NCBI RefSeq assembly: GCF_005517195.1
Contig: NZ_CP040244.1
Span: 372,001 to 436,000 of the forward strand
Direction of reading: 5' to 3'
DNA length: 64,000 nucleotides
From: Streptomyces vilmorinianum
Lineage (GTDB): Bacteria > Actinomycetota > Actinomycetes > Streptomycetales > Streptomycetaceae
Shown here: positions 16,457-25,260 of the stretch, piece by piece
Position numbering within the stretch: position 1 is the first letter of the stretch
How the letters are laid out: every line of letters starts with the position of its first letter
The notes under the pieces: generated by a model
What the model was told of the DNA's origin: nothing
The model's input: only the letters and a program-made list of their open reading frames with translations
The model's database searches: none
Translations under genes and position numbers: made by a program

Positions 16457-17995
16457 GTGAGTACCACCAGCCTGACCTCCCGCCTCCCGGTGCCCGCGCA
16501 CGCCGCCCCGCTGCGCGAGGCCCTGCTCGCCGCCGCCTTCACCGCCGACGGACTGCTCGACCTGCTCGGCGCCCCCGCCTACGCCGCGCTCGCGCGCAGT
16601 GAGACCGTGCCCGCGCTGCGGGCCACCCGGGGGGACTCCCCGCTGGAGACCCTCGTGCGGCTCTTCCTGCTCCAGGGAGCCGTCCCCGCCGAGCGGGCCG
16701 CCGCCGCGCTCCCGCTGGAGGAGTGCCTCGCGGACGGCTGGCTGGAGCGCGACGGCGACGAGATCCGCGCCACCGTCGACGTACGGCCGTACGGCGGGCC
16801 CGAGGGCCAGGACTGGTTCATCGTCTCCGACCTGGGCTGCGCCGTCGGCGGGGCCGGAGGCATCGGGCGCAAGGACGAAGGCGTCGTCCTCGGCGTCGGC
16901 GGGGCCTCCACCACACTCGCCGGCATCACCGTCCGTACGCCGGTGTCCTCCGCGCTCGACCTCGGCACCGGCTCCGGCATCCAGGCCCTGCACGCCGCGC
17001 AGCACGCCACGCTCGTGACCGCGACCGACCTGAACCCGCGCGCCCTGGACTTCACCCGGCTCACGCTCGCCCTCTCCGGGGCCCGGGAGGCCGAGCTGCT
17101 CCAGGGCTCGCTCTTCGAGCCGGTCGACGGCGACACGTACGACCTGATCGTCTCCAACCCGCCGTTCGTCATCTCCCCCGGCGCCCGGCTCACCTACCGC
17201 GACGGCGGGATGGGCGGCGACGACCTGTGCCGCACGCTCGTGCAGCAGGCCGGGGAGCGGCTCAACGACGGCGGCTACGCCCAGTTCCTCGCCAACTGGC
17301 AGCACGTCGAGGGCGAGGAGTGGCAGGACCGGCTGCGCTCCTGGGTGCCGCGCGGCTGCGACGCCTGGATCGTGCAGCGCGAGGTCCAGGACATCACCCA
17401 GTACGCCGAGCTGTGGCTGCGGGACAGCGGAGACCACCGCGAGGACCAGGAGCGTTACACCGAGCGGTACGAGGCCTGGCTGGACGAGTTCGAGGCCCGC
17501 AAGACCAAGGCGGTCGGCTTCGGCTGGATCACCCTGCGCAAGAACGCGGCCGTGGCCTCCGGCGAGGCCGAGCCGTCGATCGTGATCGAGGAGTGGCCGC
17601 ACCCCGTCGAACAGCCGCTGGGCGACACCGTACGGGCGCACTTCGAGCGGCAGGACTATCTGCGCACGCACGACGACGCGGCCCTGCTCGCCGACCACTT
17701 CACCCTCGCGCCCGAGGTCGTGCAGGAGCAGGTCGGGCTGCCGGGTGCCGAGGACCCCGAGCACGTGGTGCTGCGACAGAACCGGGGCATGCGGCGCGCC
17801 ACCAAGGTGGACCACGTCGGGGCCGGCTTCGCGGGCGTCTGCGACGGCTCGCTCAGCGCCGGGCGGATCCTCGACGCGATCGGACAGCTGATGGGCGAGG
17901 ACCCCGTGCTGCTGCGCGACCGCACCCCGCAGGCCATCCGGCTCCTCGTCGAGGAGGGGTTCCTCCTCCCGGCCCGAGAGGCACAGCAGGGTTGA
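16457..17995 (+). CDS. Class I SAM-dependent methyltransferase (NPPF motif)
   Basis: The protein is about 512 residues from GTG 16457. A helical N-terminal domain of about 170 residues precedes a Rossmann methyltransferase core: motif I LDLGTGSGIQALHAA near residue 172 and motif IV SNPPFVISPG near 232. The NPPF motif is typical of enzymes that methylate amide or exocyclic nitrogens (HemK/PrmC, RlmG/RsmC). A C-terminal helical domain follows, ending in RDRTPQAIRLLVEEGFLLP. The target (protein Gln, rRNA or other) cannot be told from sequence alone. It overlaps the next gene by TTGA. Confidence 0.85.
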   Translation: MSTTSLTSRLPVPAHAAPLREALLAAAFTADGLLDLLGAPAYAALARSETVPALRATRGDSPLETLVRLFLLQGAVPAERAAAALPLEECLADGWLERDGDEIRATVDVRPYGGPEGQDWFIVSDLGCAVGGAGGIGRKDEGVVLGVGGASTTLAGITVRTPVSSALDLGTGSGIQALHAAQHATLVTATDLNPRALDFTRLTLALSGAREAELLQGSLFEPVDGDTYDLIVSNPPFVISPGARLTYRDGGMGGDDLCRTLVQQAGERLNDGGYAQFLANWQHVEGEEWQDRLRSWVPRGCDAWIVQREVQDITQYAELWLRDSGDHREDQERYTERYEAWLDEFEARKTKAVGFGWITLRKNAAVASGEAEPSIVIEEWPHPVEQPLGDTVRAHFERQDYLRTHDDAALLADHFTLAPEVVQEQVGLPGAEDPEHVVLRQNRGMRRATKVDHVGAGFAGVCDGSLSAGRILDAIGQLMGEDPVLLRDRTPQAIRLLVEEGFLLPAREAQQG

Positions 17996-18996
17996 TACGG
18001 ATCGAGCTGGACGAGGCCGCGCTCGGGGCGACCCGCATCGCGATCAGCCCGCTGCGGGACGCCTTCTGCTCCATCCATCTCGCGATGCCGCACCGGCACC
18101 CCTCCTGGCCGTACCAGGAGTGGGTGGGCCTGGCACGTGAGGTGTGGCGGGAGGACGAGCGGATCGCGCCCCTGCGCGCCCTGGTGGAGGAACTGCCGCC
18201 GAACGTCTCCGACTTTCTGCTGCCCCGCCCGATCGGTACGGTCCACGTCCACGAGGAGCTCGATCTGCTGCGAGCCACCGACCCGGAGTTCGTCCGCGAG
18301 CAGGTGTCCGACTGCTACCCGGGCCTGGCCGACCACCCCTCCGTACAGCCGTATCTGAGAGATCCGGCCGCCGCCTGCGCCGCGCTCGCCGACGCGTACG
18401 CGGCGTACTGGGAGGGGGCGATCGAGCCGTACTGGCCGACCATGCGCCGGCTCGTCGAGGACGAAGTGCTGGTGCGGGCGCGGACGTTCGCCACCGAGGG
18501 CGTCGACGCGCTGTTCAGCGGCCTCGAGTCGCGCGGCCGCTGGGAGCGTCCGGTGCTCGAACTGACGAAGTACGTCGACGCGCAGTACGCGGCGGGGGAG
18601 CGGCGGCTCGTCCTCGTACCGCTCGTCTTCGCGGAGGGCTGCCGGCTCTACTCGACCGACGACCCCGAGGTGGTCGCCGTCTCCTTCCAGGCCCGCGGGG
18701 CCGCCGCCCTGCGCGAACCGGCCGAGCCCGTCGCCGAGGACCGGCTCGGGCTGATGCTCGGCCGCGGCCGGGCAGCGGTGCTGCGGGAGCTGGCCGGCCC
18801 CCTGACCACGGCCGGGCTCGCCGACCGGCTCGGGCTCGCGCCCAGCACGGTCTCCGAGCATCTGTCGCTGCTCGCGGACGCGGGCGTGGTGACCCGGCAC
18901 CGGGTCGGCCGCTCCGTCTACTACCAGCTCACGGACACCGGCCGTTCCCTGCTCGCGCTGCTCGCCGGGGAGGGCGTGCTGAGCGCCGTGGCCTGA
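17992..18996 (+). CDS. ArsR-type winged-helix regulator with N-terminal DUF5937-like domain
   Basis: The protein is about 334 residues. TTG 17992, overlapping the preceding stop, gives the family's usual beginning MIRIELDEAALGATRIAISP. The N-terminal 230 residues form a domain of unknown function found in many actinobacterial ArsR-like regulators. The C-terminus is a winged helix: VLRELAGPLTTAGLADRLGLAPSTVSEHLSLL with the recognition helix near residue 285, then VTRHRVGRSVYYQLT as the wing. No metal-binding Cys pair is seen. The ABC exporter genes start 60 bp downstream, so it probably controls them. Confidence 0.87.
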   Translation: MIRIELDEAALGATRIAISPLRDAFCSIHLAMPHRHPSWPYQEWVGLAREVWREDERIAPLRALVEELPPNVSDFLLPRPIGTVHVHEELDLLRATDPEFVREQVSDCYPGLADHPSVQPYLRDPAAACAALADAYAAYWEGAIEPYWPTMRRLVEDEVLVRARTFATEGVDALFSGLESRGRWERPVLELTKYVDAQYAAGERRLVLVPLVFAEGCRLYSTDDPEVVAVSFQARGAAALREPAEPVAEDRLGLMLGRGRAAVLRELAGPLTTAGLADRLGLAPSTVSEHLSLLADAGVVTRHRVGRSVYYQLTDTGRSLLALLAGEGVLSAVA

Positions 18997-19056
18997 GGAT
19001 TCGGGGGCTTCCGAATCGATGGCCGGGGCCCTCCCCGCCCTCCTACCGTCCCGCCC

Positions 19057-20058
19057 ATGCTCGCAATCGAGGCGGACGCGCTGCGCCGCACCTACACCAG
19101 CAGGACCGGGTGGCTGCGGCCCCGGCGGACCGAGACCGAGGCCGTGCGCGGGGTCACCTTCGACGTGGCGCCCGGGGAGCTGTTCGGGCTGCTCGGCCCC
19201 AACGGCGCCGGGAAGACCACCACCATCAAGATGCTCAACACCCTGCTGCTGCCGACCTCCGGCACGGCCCGGGTGTTCGGGCACGACGTGGCCCGCGACC
19301 CCGTCGCCGTACGCCGCCGGATCGGCTACGTCTTCGGCGGCGACCGCGGCCTGTACGACCGGCTGTCCGCGCTCGACAACCTCCGCTACTTCGCCGAGCT
19401 GTACGGCGTCGAGGCCCGCGCCCAGAAGCGGAGGATCGCCGAACTCCTCGACCTGGTCGGCCTCACGGGCCGCGAGAAGGAGCGGGTCGAGGGGTACTCG
19501 CGCGGGATGCGGCAGCGCCTCCACATCGCCCGCGGTCTCCTCCACCACCCCGACGTCCTCTTCCTCGACGAGCCGTCCATCGGCGTCGACCCGGTCGCCG
19601 CCCGCGACCTGCGCCGTACCGTCGCCGACCTCGCCGCCGCCGGCACCACCGTGCTGCTCACCACCCACTACATGGCCGAGGCGGACGAGCTCTGCGACCG
19701 CCTCGCCGTCATCGCCGGTGGCAGGATCCGGGCGCTCGGCACCCCCGAGAGCCTCAAGTCCCGCGTCCGGGAACGGGACGTGCTGGAGATCGAGGCGTAC
19801 GGCGTGGGCGAGGACCACCTGGCCCGGATCCGCGAACTGCCCGGTGTCCGGGGCGCGTCGGTGGAGGAGCGGGGCGCGGCGCAGACCGTGACCGTGCAGA
19901 GCGACCGCGGCGCCGTCCCGCACGCCCGGGTCCTCGCGGCCGTCGACGGCGTACGGATCGGGCGGGTCGCCAGCCGCGAACCCTCCCTGGAGGACGCCTA
20001 CATCGCGATCGTGGAAGAGGCCGCGACCGAGGACGCCCCCCAGGAGGTGCCGGCGTGA
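19057..20058 (+). CDS. ABC-2 type exporter, ATP-binding subunit
   Basis: The protein is about 333 residues, of the DrrA-like drug/lipid exporter type. Walker A LLGPNGAGKTTTIK is near residue 48, the Q-loop position is followed by FGGDRGLYDRLSALDNL, the signature is YSRGMRQRLHIARGLL (SRGMRQR instead of LSGGQ), Walker B VLFLDEPSIGVDP, and the H-loop TTHYMAEADEL. It overlaps the first permease gene by GTGA. The substrate is unknown. Confidence 0.93.
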   Translation: MLAIEADALRRTYTSRTGWLRPRRTETEAVRGVTFDVAPGELFGLLGPNGAGKTTTIKMLNTLLLPTSGTARVFGHDVARDPVAVRRRIGYVFGGDRGLYDRLSALDNLRYFAELYGVEARAQKRRIAELLDLVGLTGREKERVEGYSRGMRQRLHIARGLLHHPDVLFLDEPSIGVDPVAARDLRRTVADLAAAGTTVLLTTHYMAEADELCDRLAVIAGGRIRALGTPESLKSRVRERDVLEIEAYGVGEDHLARIRELPGVRGASVEERGAAQTVTVQSDRGAVPHARVLAAVDGVRIGRVASREPSLEDAYIAIVEEAATEDAPQEVPA

Positions 20059-20828
20059 CGCGCGTCCTGCGGCTGATCGGGGTCGGTGTGCGCACCCATG
20101 TCTCGTACATGTCCCGCTCGCCCATCGAGATCACCTTCGCCGTCCTCGTCCCGCTGGTGTACGCGACCCTGGCCGTCTACCTGTTCCGCGCCGCCGGGGA
20201 CCCCGACCGTCTCCTCACCGCCTCCGTCGGCGCCGGACTGATGGGCATCTGGGGCTCGGTGCTGTTCGGTTCGGGCGGCGCCGTGCAGAACCAGCGCTGG
20301 CTCGGGACCCTGGAGACGCTCGTCGTGGCGCCCGCGCCGCTCGCCCTCGTCCTGCTCCCGATCACGCTCGCGACCGCCGTCATCGGCACGTACGCCATGG
20401 GCGCGACCGTCCTGTGGGGCATGCTGCTCTTCGGCGTGCCGCTGGACTTCGCGCACCCGCTGCTCTTTCTCGTCGCCGTCCCGGTGTGCGTGCTCGCGCT
20501 CGGCATGATGGGGCTGCTGCTCGCCGCCACCTTCGTCCTGCTGCGCAACGCCAACGCGCTGGCCAACCCGCTCGACACCCCCGTCTGGCTGCTGTCCGGG
20601 CTGCTCGTGCCGATCGGCGTGCTGCCCGCCTGGACGCACCCGCTCTCCTGGGCGCTGCCGACCACCTGGGGAGCGCGGGCCGTGCACGCCGCGACCTCCG
20701 GCGGGGACGTCCTCACACCGCTGCTCGCCGCCGTCGCGCTCGGCGCCGGATACGCGCTGGCCGCCGTCCTCGTCCTCGGCCGGGTGGAGCGGCGGGCGCG
20801 CGCCGCGGCCACGCTCGCCCTCGCCTGA
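20055..20828 (+). CDS. ABC-2 type exporter permease 1
   Basis: The protein is about 257 residues from GTG 20055 within the stop of the ATPase gene. It has about six membrane helices, with the ABC-2 segment MGLLLAATFVLLRNANALANPLDTPVWLLSGLLVPIG, whose conserved loop precedes the last helices. It forms a heterodimeric channel with the next gene's product. Confidence 0.9.
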   Translation: MTRVLRLIGVGVRTHVSYMSRSPIEITFAVLVPLVYATLAVYLFRAAGDPDRLLTASVGAGLMGIWGSVLFGSGGAVQNQRWLGTLETLVVAPAPLALVLLPITLATAVIGTYAMGATVLWGMLLFGVPLDFAHPLLFLVAVPVCVLALGMMGLLLAATFVLLRNANALANPLDTPVWLLSGLLVPIGVLPAWTHPLSWALPTTWGARAVHAATSGGDVLTPLLAAVALGAGYALAAVLVLGRVERRARAAATLALA

Positions 20829-20841
20829 AAGGCCACCAGAG

Positions 20842-21642
20842 ATGTTCCGTTTCCTCTCCTCCGCGTCCTCCGCGCGGCTCGTCCTCGTCGGCGGAGCGCT
20901 CTCCTACCGGGCGCTGTTCAACTGGACGACCCCGCCCATGTTCATCGGAACCCTGCTGGTCGGGCCGCTGCTCCAGGTTTTCTTCTTCGTCTTCCTGGGC
21001 AGAGAACTCGGTGTCGCCGACGACCGGTTCCATCTGGTCGGCAACGCCGTGCTCGCGGCTTCCGCCTCCTGCGTGTACGGCGGCACCATGGCGATCGCGA
21101 ACGAGCGCCGGTTCGGCACCCTCGGGGCCGTCCTGCTCTCGCCGCGCCGCCGCGTCCCCCTGTGGGCCGGACGCGCCCTCCCGTACGTCCTGAACGGGCT
21201 GCTCGTCAGCGCCTTCGTCCTCGCCGCCGCCGCCCTGGTGCTGGGACTGCCGGTGCCCGCGGGCGCGCTGCCGGGGCTCGCCCTGGTGCTGCTCGTCGCG
21301 GCCGGTGCCTGTGCGGCGTTCGGGCTCGCGCTCGGCGCGCTCGGACTCCGGTTCCGGGACGTGTTCCTGGTGTCCAACGTGGCCAGTTCGGTCCTGCTCC
21401 TGATGACGGGCGCCGCCGTCCCCCGTCAGACGCTGCCGGAGTGGATGCGGACGGCCGGCGAGCTGCTGCCGCTGACGCACGCGGCGGACGCGGCGCGCCG
21501 GCTGACCGCGGGCGGCGGGCTCGACGGGGCGCTGCTCGGCGCCGAGCTGGCGGTGGGGGCCGGGTACGCGGTCCTGGCCGTGACGCTGCTCGCCCTCTTC
21601 GAGCGGGGCAGCAGGCGACGGGCCACGCTCGATGTGATGTGA
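20842..21642 (+). CDS. ABC-2 type exporter permease 2
   Basis: The protein is about 266 residues with about six membrane helices. FGTLGAVLLSPRRRVPLWAGR and FRDVFLVSNVASSVLLLMTGAAVP are ABC-2 permease segments. It begins 13 bp after permease 1 with AAAGG upstream. It is the last gene of the exporter operon. Confidence 0.9.
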   Translation: MFRFLSSASSARLVLVGGALSYRALFNWTTPPMFIGTLLVGPLLQVFFFVFLGRELGVADDRFHLVGNAVLAASASCVYGGTMAIANERRFGTLGAVLLSPRRRVPLWAGRALPYVLNGLLVSAFVLAAAALVLGLPVPAGALPGLALVLLVAAGACAAFGLALGALGLRFRDVFLVSNVASSVLLLMTGAAVPRQTLPEWMRTAGELLPLTHAADAARRLTAGGGLDGALLGAELAVGAGYAVLAVTLLALFERGSRRRATLDVM

Positions 21643-21803
21643 CGAACGAGAAGAAAGAAGGTGGGGGCACTACCGGCCATATTCGTGAACCCGTACGGGA
21701 GCGTCCGCGTCGTTCACCCGGAATTCGCGCCGAGGACGCCGGGAGGTGCCAGCCTCGGCCTTCAGGGACCACGGGGGCCCTGTGATGGGAACGGGGTACG
21801 GGC

Positions 21804-22001
21804 ATGGAGAGCGGGCCTGCGATCTTCGCCGGAACGGCGTTCGCGCTGTTCGGAGCCGCGCTGCTGCTGTGGACAGGGGTGCGGGTGGCGCACCGCGAGC
21901 CGGTCGCGCACGGGGTGGACACGCGGGCCGCCGCCACGCTGACGACGATCTTCGGAATCGCCTTCCTTCTTCTCGGGATGTGGTGCTTCGGACGGCTGTG
22001 A
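21804..22001 (+). CDS. Small two-helix membrane protein
   Basis: The protein is 65 residues. Two hydrophobic segments (FAGTAFALFGAALLLWTGV and ATLTTIFGIAFLLLGMWCFG) flank a short polar loop. The function is unknown. A similar small gene is usually found before topA in streptomycetes, as I recall. The 161 bp before it (21643-21803) hold no other gene I can support. Confidence 0.7.
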   Translation: MESGPAIFAGTAFALFGAALLLWTGVRVAHREPVAHGVDTRAAATLTTIFGIAFLLLGMWCFGRL

Positions 22002-22181
22002 GGACGGCTGTGACGAGGTCGTTCCGCGCGGCCCCGCCGCACCGGACCGGGAGTCCGGGCGGCAGGAATGCCAGGAGTCGGGTTACCGTTCGAGTGGCCG
22101 TTGCGGGCTTTTGCCGTTTGACACGGGGGCGGGTTGTACCGTCACACTCCGCAGCGACGGCAGCGTCACCGCACGTGCCGC

Positions 22182-22210
22182 CGCCGTACGTGCCAGCGCC
22201 GTACGTGCCA
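22182..22210. repeat. Two-copy 15-bp repeat in the topA leader
   Basis: CGCCGTACGTGCCA occurs at 22182-22195 and 22197-22210, just before the topA start. A TTGACA hexamer at 22118-22123 could be a -35 element, but no convincing -10 lies at the right distance. Confidence 0.5.
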
Positions 22211-22239
22211 CCGAGCGTCGACCGGAGAGAAGAGCGAAG

Positions 22240-25074
22240 TTGTCCCCGACCAGCGAGACCGCACAGGGCGGCCGCCGACTCGTCATCGTCGAGTCGCCTG
22301 CCAAGGCGAAGACGATCAAGGGCTACCTCGGCCCCGGCTACGTCGTCGAGGCGAGCGTCGGGCACATCCGCGACCTCCCCAGCGGCGCCGCCGAGGTGCC
22401 GGAGAAGTACACCGGCGAGGTGCGCCGTCTCGGCGTCGACGTCGAGCACGACTTCCAGCCGATCTACGTCGTCAACGCTGACAAGAAGGCCCAGGTCAGG
22501 AAGCTCAAGGAGCAGCTGGCCGGGGTCGACGAGCTCTTCCTCGCCACCGATGAGGACCGCGAGGGCGAGGCCATCGCGTGGCACCTCCTCGAGGTCCTGA
22601 AGCCCAAGGTCCCGGTCCACCGGATGGTCTTCCACGAGATCACCAAGGACGCGATCCGCGAGGCCGTCGCCAACCCGCGCGAGCTGAACAAGCGCATGGT
22701 CGACGCCCAGGAGACCCGCCGTATCCTCGACCGCCTCTACGGCTACGAGGTCTCGCCGGTCCTGTGGAAGAAGGTCATGCCGAAGCTGTCGGCGGGCCGC
22801 GTCCAGTCCGTCGCCACCCGCCTCGTCGTCGAGCGGGAGCGCGAGCGCATCGCGTTCCGCTCCGCCGAGTACTGGGACCTGACCGGCACCTTCTCCACCG
22901 GCCGCGCCGGTGACTCCTCGGACCCGTCGTCCCTGGTGGCGCGCCTGGCGTCGGTCGACGGCCGGCGTGTCGCGCAGGGCCGTGACTTCGGCGCGGACGG
23001 CCGGCTCAAGTCCGAGCAGGTCCTCCACCTGGACGAGGCGAACGCCCGGGCGCTCGCCGCCGCGCTCGCCGAGACCTCGTTCGCGGTCCGGTCCGTCGAG
23101 TCGAAGCCGTACCGCCGCTCCCCGTACGCCCCCTTCCGTACGACGACCCTCCAGCAGGAGGCGAGCCGCAAGCTGGGCTTCGGGGCGAAGGCGACCATGC
23201 AGGTCGCGCAGAAGCTGTACGAGAACGGCTTCATCACGTACATGCGTACGGACTCCACGACCCTGTCCGACACCGCCGTCGCGGCGGCCCGGGCGCAGGT
23301 CACGCAGCTGTACGGCGCCGACTACCTGCCGGAGAAGCCGCGCGTCTACGCGGGCAAGGTCAAGAACGCGCAGGAGGCGCACGAGGCGATTCGCCCTTCG
23401 GGTGATCGTTTCCGCACCCCGGCGGAGACCGGCCTGACCGGCGACCAGTTCCGGCTCTACGAGCTGATCTGGAAGCGGACCGTCGCCTCCCAGATGAAGG
23501 ACGCGACCGGAAACTCGGTCACCGTGAAGATCGGTGGCCGCTCCGCGGACGGCCGGGACGCCGAGTTCAGCGCGTCCGGCAAGACGATCACCTTCCACGG
23601 CTTCATGAAGGCGTACGTGGAGGGGGCCGACGACCCGAACGCCGAGCTGGACGACCGTGAGCGCCGGCTGCCGCAAGTCGCCGAGGGCGACGCGCTGTCC
23701 GCCCAGGAGATCACCGCCGACGGCCACGCGACCAAGCCCCCGGCCCGCTACACCGAGGCCTCGCTGGTCAAGGAGCTGGAAGAGCGCGAGATCGGCCGCC
23801 CGTCGACGTACGCGTCGATCATCGGCACGATCCTGGACCGCGGCTACGTCTTCAAGAAGGGGACGGCGCTCGTGCCGTCGTTCCTGAGCTTCGCCGTGGT
23901 CAACCTGCTGGAGAAGCACTTCGGCCGGCTCGTCGACTACGGCTTCACCGCCAAGATGGAGGACGACCTCGACCGCATCGCGCGGGGCGAGGCCCAGGCC
24001 GTGCCGTGGCTGAAGCGTTTCTACTTCGGCGAGGGCGGCCCGGAGGGTGCCTCGGGCGGCGCCGCCGACGCCGGGAACGGCGACGGCGACCACCTCGGCG
24101 GTCTGAAGGAGCTGGTCACCGACCTCGGCGCGATCGACGCCCGGGAGATCTCCTCCTTCCCGGTGGGCGAGGGCATCATGCTGCGCGTCGGGCGCTACGG
24201 CCCGTACGTCGAGCGCGGTGAGAAGGAGGCCGAGGGCCACCAGCGGGCGGACGTCCCCGACGACCTCGCGCCCGACGAGCTGACGGTCGAGCTCGCGGAG
24301 GAGCTGCTGGCCAAGCCGAGCGGCGACTTCGAGCTGGGCACCGACCCGGCCACCGGGCACCAGATCGTCGCCAAGGACGGCCGGTACGGCCCGTACGTCA
24401 CCGAGATCCTGCCCGAGGGCACCCCGAAGACCGGCAAGAACGCGGTGAAGCCGCGGACGGCCTCGCTCTTCAAGTCGATGTCCCTCGACACGGTGACGCT
24501 GGAGGACGCGCTCAAGCTGATGTCCCTGCCGCGCGTGGTGGGCACGGACGCGGAGGGCGTCGAGATCACGGCGCAGAACGGCCGCTACGGCCCGTACCTG
24601 AAGAAGGGCACGGACTCGCGCTCCCTGACGGACGAGGAGCAGCTCTTCACGATCACGCTGGAGGAGGCGCTCGCGATCTACGCGCAGCCCAAGCAGCGGG
24701 GCCGGGCGGCCGCCAAGCCGCCGCTGAAGGAGCTGGGCGTCGACCCGGTCAGCGAGAAGCCGGTGGTCGTCAAGGACGGCCGCTTCGGTCCGTACGTGAC
24801 GGACGGTGAGACCAACGCGACCCTGCGGACCGGGGACAGCGTGGAGACGATCACGCCGGAGCGCGGTTTCGAGCTGCTCGCCGAGAAGCGGGCCAAGGCG
24901 CCGGCGAAGAAGGCGGCCAAGAAGGCGCCCGCGAAGAAGGCGGCGGCCAAGAAGGCGACGCCGGCGAAGAAGACGGCGGCCAAGAAGACCGCCGCGAAGA
25001 AGACGACGACGGCCAAGACCGCCGCGGCGAAGAAGACCGCCGCCAAGAAGACGGCGGCGGCGAAGCCCGAGTAA
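22240..25074 (+). CDS. topA: DNA topoisomerase I (type IA)
   Basis: The protein is about 944 residues. TTG 22240 gives MSPTSETAQGGRRLVIVESPAKAKTIKGYL, the known beginning of Streptomyces TopA; earlier in-frame codons lie in the leader. The Toprim acidic motif is ATDEDREGEAIAW. The catalytic Tyr lies in ITYMRTDSTTLSD. Four topo C-terminal repeats carry the NGRYGPYLKKG / DGRFGPYVTDG pattern. The last 65 residues are a Lys/Ala-rich tail (KKAAKKAPAKKAA…), which in Streptomyces TopA supports processivity. It relaxes negative supercoils during replication and transcription. Confidence 0.97.
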   Translation: MSPTSETAQGGRRLVIVESPAKAKTIKGYLGPGYVVEASVGHIRDLPSGAAEVPEKYTGEVRRLGVDVEHDFQPIYVVNADKKAQVRKLKEQLAGVDELFLATDEDREGEAIAWHLLEVLKPKVPVHRMVFHEITKDAIREAVANPRELNKRMVDAQETRRILDRLYGYEVSPVLWKKVMPKLSAGRVQSVATRLVVERERERIAFRSAEYWDLTGTFSTGRAGDSSDPSSLVARLASVDGRRVAQGRDFGADGRLKSEQVLHLDEANARALAAALAETSFAVRSVESKPYRRSPYAPFRTTTLQQEASRKLGFGAKATMQVAQKLYENGFITYMRTDSTTLSDTAVAAARAQVTQLYGADYLPEKPRVYAGKVKNAQEAHEAIRPSGDRFRTPAETGLTGDQFRLYELIWKRTVASQMKDATGNSVTVKIGGRSADGRDAEFSASGKTITFHGFMKAYVEGADDPNAELDDRERRLPQVAEGDALSAQEITADGHATKPPARYTEASLVKELEEREIGRPSTYASIIGTILDRGYVFKKGTALVPSFLSFAVVNLLEKHFGRLVDYGFTAKMEDDLDRIARGEAQAVPWLKRFYFGEGGPEGASGGAADAGNGDGDHLGGLKELVTDLGAIDAREISSFPVGEGIMLRVGRYGPYVERGEKEAEGHQRADVPDDLAPDELTVELAEELLAKPSGDFELGTDPATGHQIVAKDGRYGPYVTEILPEGTPKTGKNAVKPRTASLFKSMSLDTVTLEDALKLMSLPRVVGTDAEGVEITAQNGRYGPYLKKGTDSRSLTDEEQLFTITLEEALAIYAQPKQRGRAAAKPPLKELGVDPVSEKPVVVKDGRFGPYVTDGETNATLRTGDSVETITPERGFELLAEKRAKAPAKKAAKKAPAKKAAAKKATPAKKTAAKKTAAKKTTTAKTAAAKKTAAKKTAAAKPE

Positions 25075-25128
25075 CGCGGCGAAGCCCGAGCAACGCGGCG
25101 AAGCCCGAGTATCGGCGCGAAGCCCGAG
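25061..25128. repeat. 19-bp tandem repeat spanning the topA stop codon
   Basis: CGAAGCCCGAG occurs at 25061, 25080, 25099 and 25118, exactly 19 bp apart. The first copy encodes the last residues (KPE) of TopA before TAA. The later copies are non-coding duplicates of that 3' end. Confidence 0.9.
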
Positions 25129-25147
25129 TAACAGCGCGTGCCGTGGC

Positions 25148-25184
25148 AGGGGCGGGGGTCCATGGTCCATGGACCCCCGCCCCT
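25148..25184 (+). terminator. Terminator after topA
   Basis: Near-perfect 37-bp palindrome (AGGGGCGGGGGTCCATGG, a single T, then its complement), 73 bp past the topA stop and 76 bp before tmk. Confidence 0.8.
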
Positions 25185-25260
25185 GACGTGTTCGCGCTCT
25201 GCCCGACGTTTGTTCGGACGGAGGCCACGGGGAGTGAAGGGGTCCGGATAGGGTGGACGG